Shown here piece by piece: positions 5,523-6,809 of a DNA stretch of 6,809 nt; the stretch's first letter is position 1, and every line of letters begins with the position of its first letter. The position numbers and the translations under genes are program-made. The stretch is from Thermoplasmata archaeon (GTDB lineage: Archaea > Thermoplasmatota > Thermoplasmata > Thermoplasmatales > Thermoplasmataceae), in contig JAJZOT010000089.1 of assembly GCA_021847855.1 (NCBI GenBank), positions 1-6,809 on the forward strand. The letters are read 5' to 3'. The notes beneath the pieces are model-generated. The model saw nothing but the letters and a program-made list of their open reading frames with translations, did no database searches and was not told the DNA's origin.

Positions 5523-5766
5523 GGAGATTGATCTGCTGTTGACATCCCTTGAAAGAGTTACTCAGCTTCGTAAAGACATTGGAAAGATACAGGAGATACT
5601 CAAAACGGAGGATACCATTTCATATTCTTTATATGACCTTACATCAGAAATTATACAAGGTATTCTCAGCGACTATACCCCGGAAGTTATCGACTCTTTT
5701 ATTGCTGCAATAAGGTCAGGAAAAATTGTGGTAGACGGTTTATCGGAGGACCACGATTCTCTTTAG
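5512..5766 (+). CDS. Small helical hypothetical protein, 84 residues
   Basis: Not recognised. The sequence looks wholly helical, with heptad-like leucines and isoleucines in residues 5-31 (EIDLLLTSLERVTQLRKDIGKIQEIL), which suggests a short coiled coil and perhaps dimerisation. Later segments are SLYDLTSEIIQGIL and TPEVIDSFIAAIRSGKIVV. No ATG is available near the N-terminus. The start shown is TTG 5512, with GAGGG about 7 bases upstream and an 11-base overlap with the previous gene. Another in-frame TTG at 5539 follows GGAG (5523-5526), so the protein may be 9 residues shorter. The stop is TAG at 5764-5766, 21 bases before the next gene, which has its own strong ribosome site. Confidence 0.65.
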   Translation: MTGKEIDLLLTSLERVTQLRKDIGKIQEILKTEDTISYSLYDLTSEIIQGILSDYTPEVIDSFIAAIRSGKIVVDGLSEDHDSL

Positions 5767-5787
5767 ATATTGCGGAGGTAATAAAGA

Positions 5788-6087
5788 ATGGAAAGTATTA
5801 AATCGGGAGAAATAAGGAAAGCAGTTGTTTGCGTTCTGCAAGATATCATGAACAACCAGATGGCAGTAATAGACATCGAACCTGTCAACGGGGAACCTTA
5901 CTGCGAGTTGTGTAAATCTTATCAGTGTGTGCATGTGAAATACGCCTCCGCATTAAAAGAAGTTAAAGCGGAGCAGGAAAGAATGCTGAAAAGAATTTGC
6001 AAGGGGTGTAATAACTATGTTTTGGAAGATGGTATCTATTGCGATCAGTGTGGGGAAAAGCTGGAGGCAAAGAATGAAAGTGATTAG
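5788..6087 (+). CDS. Double zinc-binding protein, 99 residues
   Basis: Probably a zinc protein that binds nucleic acid or a protein partner; the exact role is unknown. Residues about 38-47 carry C-x2-C-x4-C-x-H (CELCKSYQCVH), a compact knuckle somewhat like SWIM-type or short archaeal viral fingers. A charged helix follows (SALKEVKAEQERMLKRI). Then comes a classic zinc ribbon, C-x2-C-x10-C-x2-C (CKGCNNY...YCDQCGEKL), at about residues 71-91. So there are eight likely metal ligands in two sites joined by a helix. ATG 5788 follows a near-perfect GGAGGT at 5774-5779, one of the best ribosome sites in the operon, suggesting high expression. The stop (TAG 6085-6087) lies 14 bases inside the next small gene. 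Confidence 0.8.
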   Translation: MESIKSGEIRKAVVCVLQDIMNNQMAVIDIEPVNGEPYCELCKSYQCVHVKYASALKEVKAEQERMLKRICKGCNNYVLEDGIYCDQCGEKLEAKNESD

Positions 6088-6178
6088 CAATGGAAGGAAA
6101 AACACTATGAGAGAATCAGGCAGCATGATCTCATTTTGTTTGATTAATATATCTACGAATGTGAAAACCGAGGTTTAA
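6074..6178 (+). CDS. Small protein, 34 residues
   Basis: A short frame MKVISNGRKNTMRESGSMIS... ending TAA at 6176-6178; I recognise no family. It is supported by its signals. GGAGG at 6063-6067 lies exactly 6 bases before ATG 6074. The frame overlaps the zinc-protein gene by 14 bases, the same overlap as between the first two genes of the operon. Its stop lies 2 bases from the next ATG at 6181, and that gene's ribosome site (GAGGT at 6170-6174) lies within its last codons. Without this gene there would be a 93-base gap in an otherwise gapless operon. The first 14 residues are polar and basic, the rest partly hydrophobic. Confidence 0.55.
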   Translation: MKVISNGRKNTMRESGSMISFCLINISTNVKTEV

Positions 6179-6180
6179 AA

Positions 6181-6438
6181 ATGATTGCGGAAAAAAAGAA
6201 GCCGGCACTGGACGATTTCATTCAAAAACCTCTTACCATCAGAACACAAAAATTCGTGAAGCTATGTGAATTCTACACGATGATAACAGGGGAAGAACCT
6301 GAATCAGGATACTATGTTTATGACTTTATTCAGGAACATACTATGCCCTTTGATTTGAGGCACTTTAAGCTACTTTCTCAGTCACAGATTCTCGCAGCCT
6401 TTTGGAAATGGCAGAGGATAACTAAAAACGTTGGCTGA
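6181..6438 (+). CDS. Hypothetical protein, 85 residues, last gene of the operon
   Basis: Not recognised. The sequence suggests a small soluble helical protein rich in aromatics (KFVKLCEFYTMITGEEPESGYYVYDFIQ, then FKLLSQSQILAAFWKWQRI), with a basic N-terminus (EKKKPALDDF). No metal-binding or enzyme motif is visible. ATG 6181 follows GAGGT at 6170-6174 with 6-base spacing and is 2 bases after the stop of the 34-residue gene. TGA at 6436-6438 ends the plus-strand operon; the hairpins at 6530-6579 lie downstream. It could be a structural, regulatory or defence-related accessory protein; the sequence alone does not say. Confidence 0.75.
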   Translation: MIAEKKKPALDDFIQKPLTIRTQKFVKLCEFYTMITGEEPESGYYVYDFIQEHTMPFDLRHFKLLSQSQILAAFWKWQRITKNVG

Positions 6439-6488
6439 ACTAGATATAATTTTCAACATCCATGTTTTGTTTGTAATACATTTCGATT

Positions 6489-6502
6489 ACGTATTAATAC
6501 GT
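6489..6502. repeat. 14-bp perfect palindrome in the convergent intergenic region
   Basis: ACGTATTAATACGT reads identically on both strands. It lies 50 bases after the last plus-strand gene and well before the converging minus-strand frames. It could be a protein-binding site; no gene start lies next to it, so an operator role is not obvious. Confidence 0.5.
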
Positions 6503-6529
6503 CTTCTGTATTATAACCTGTGCGATATA

Positions 6530-6597
6530 GGCCAGTTGGCCAAACGGGATGGCAAAGGGGAGGGTTCTCCTCTAACCATTCAAGTAATTTTGTTTTT
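6530..6597 (+). terminator. Tandem hairpins followed by a T-rich tract
   Basis: The first hairpin is GGCCA-GT-TGGCC (6530-6541). The second pairs ATGG (6549-6552) with CCAT (6576-6579) and AGGGGAG (6556-6562) with CTCCTCT (6567-6573, one G-T pair) around a GGTT loop. TTTTGTTTTT follows at 6588-6597, so a transcript of the operon could end here. Archaeal termination depends mainly on the T tract, so the hairpins may instead protect the mRNA 3' end. Confidence 0.5.
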
Positions 6598-6718
6598 ATG
6601 GGAATATCTTTATTCCGTATCCATCATAGGAACCAGTAACAGATTTGTCGAACCTGTTTGAAATAATTTCGAATTGCATGTTCCAGACATTCTTCTTTTG
6701 CGGACTCTGTTTAACCAT
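6596..6718 (-). CDS. Small hypothetical protein, 40 residues, minus strand
   Basis: Not recognised. The frame reads MVKQSPQKKNVWNMQFEIIS..., with a basic N-terminus and a mixed C-terminal half ending GYGIKIFP. On the minus strand GGAG lies about 8 bases before the ATG at 6718-6716, a proper ribosome site. The start also overlaps by 8 bases the stop of a frame that comes in from the right edge. The gene would converge on the plus-strand operon and end at the T-rich tract. Shortness means it may be accidental, but the competing plus-strand frame in this stretch has no ribosome site. Confidence 0.4.
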   Translation of the reverse strand: MVKQSPQKKNVWNMQFEIISNRFDKSVTGSYDGYGIKIFP

Positions 6719-6809
6719 GTATTTTCTCCGGAACAATAAGCGACATGCGTGCAGGTATCCTTAATGCCATAAAAACGGTGTTTCCCGGTATTCCGGTAAG
6801 AATATGTTT
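6711..6809 (-). CDS. Possible 3' end of a minus-strand gene cut by the window edge
   Basis: A minus-strand frame is open from the window end to a TAA at 6713-6711, giving the last 32 residues (...HILTGIPGNTVFMALRIPAR...IHG). It overlaps the ATG of the 40-residue frame by 8 bases, which suggests coupled genes. There is no domain to recognise in so short a piece, and 32 open codons can arise by chance. An internal ATG at 6770-6768 could also start a 19-residue frame. Confidence 0.3.
   Translation of the reverse strand, partial: KHILTGIPGNTVFMALRIPARMSLIVPEKIHG

Noticed and set aside
6431..6661. A 76-codon plus-strand frame starting with TTG
   Set aside because: It has no ribosome site, runs through the hairpins and T-rich tract, has an odd hydrophobic composition, and competes with a better-supported minus-strand frame.
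1..6809. CRISPR array, insertion sequence or integrase gene
   Set aside because: No regularly spaced repeats, no transposase or recombinase motifs and no terminal inverted repeats with target duplication were seen on either strand.

Overview
The window looks like one end of a small archaeal mobile element (an integrated plasmid or virus genome) lying beside a tRNA-Asp gene. Three things point to Archaea: the tRNA has no encoded 3' CCA; short TATA-like boxes sit about 25 bases upstream of start codons, giving leaderless starts; and a primase-polymerase is paired with a superfamily 3 (SF3) helicase, as in archaeal plasmids. The DNA is fairly AT-rich, with many AGA/AGG and ATA codons. A Thermoplasmatota-like host is possible, but nothing here proves it.

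Layout: positions 9-81 are tRNA-Asp(GTC). Positions 82-555 hold no convincing gene, but they contain a 16-bp perfect palindrome (330-345) followed by a good plus-strand promoter with a ribosome site and a tiny reading frame. Positions 556-1683 (minus) encode an unrecognised 375-residue protein. Positions 1684-1789 are a divergent control region with two leaderless-type promoters and a palindrome. From 1790 to 6438 there is a tightly packed plus-strand set of nine genes: a ribbon-helix-helix regulator, a 61-residue unknown, a primase-polymerase, an SF3 helicase with a long C-terminal extension, unknowns of 73 and 84 residues, a Cys-rich zinc-ribbon protein, a 34-residue small protein with an excellent ribosome site, and an 85-residue unknown. 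Positions 6439-6595 carry a 14-bp perfect palindrome and two tandem hairpins ending in a T-rich tract, a likely terminator. Two small minus-strand frames converge from the right edge; one is a 40-residue frame with a good ribosome site.

How it fits together: the ribbon-helix-helix protein probably controls its own operon and perhaps the divergent gene. The primase-polymerase and helicase would start and drive replication. The most interesting non-coding signal is inside the helicase gene. A 12-base word occurs three times in 216 bp, in three reading frames; two copies extend to an exact 16-bp inverted repeat. Between copies two and three is a 28-base stretch that is 26/28 A or T. This looks like an origin of replication hidden in the coding sequence of a protein linker. 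No integrase, second attachment site or CRISPR array is visible, so the element must extend past the right edge, or its integrase lies outside the window.
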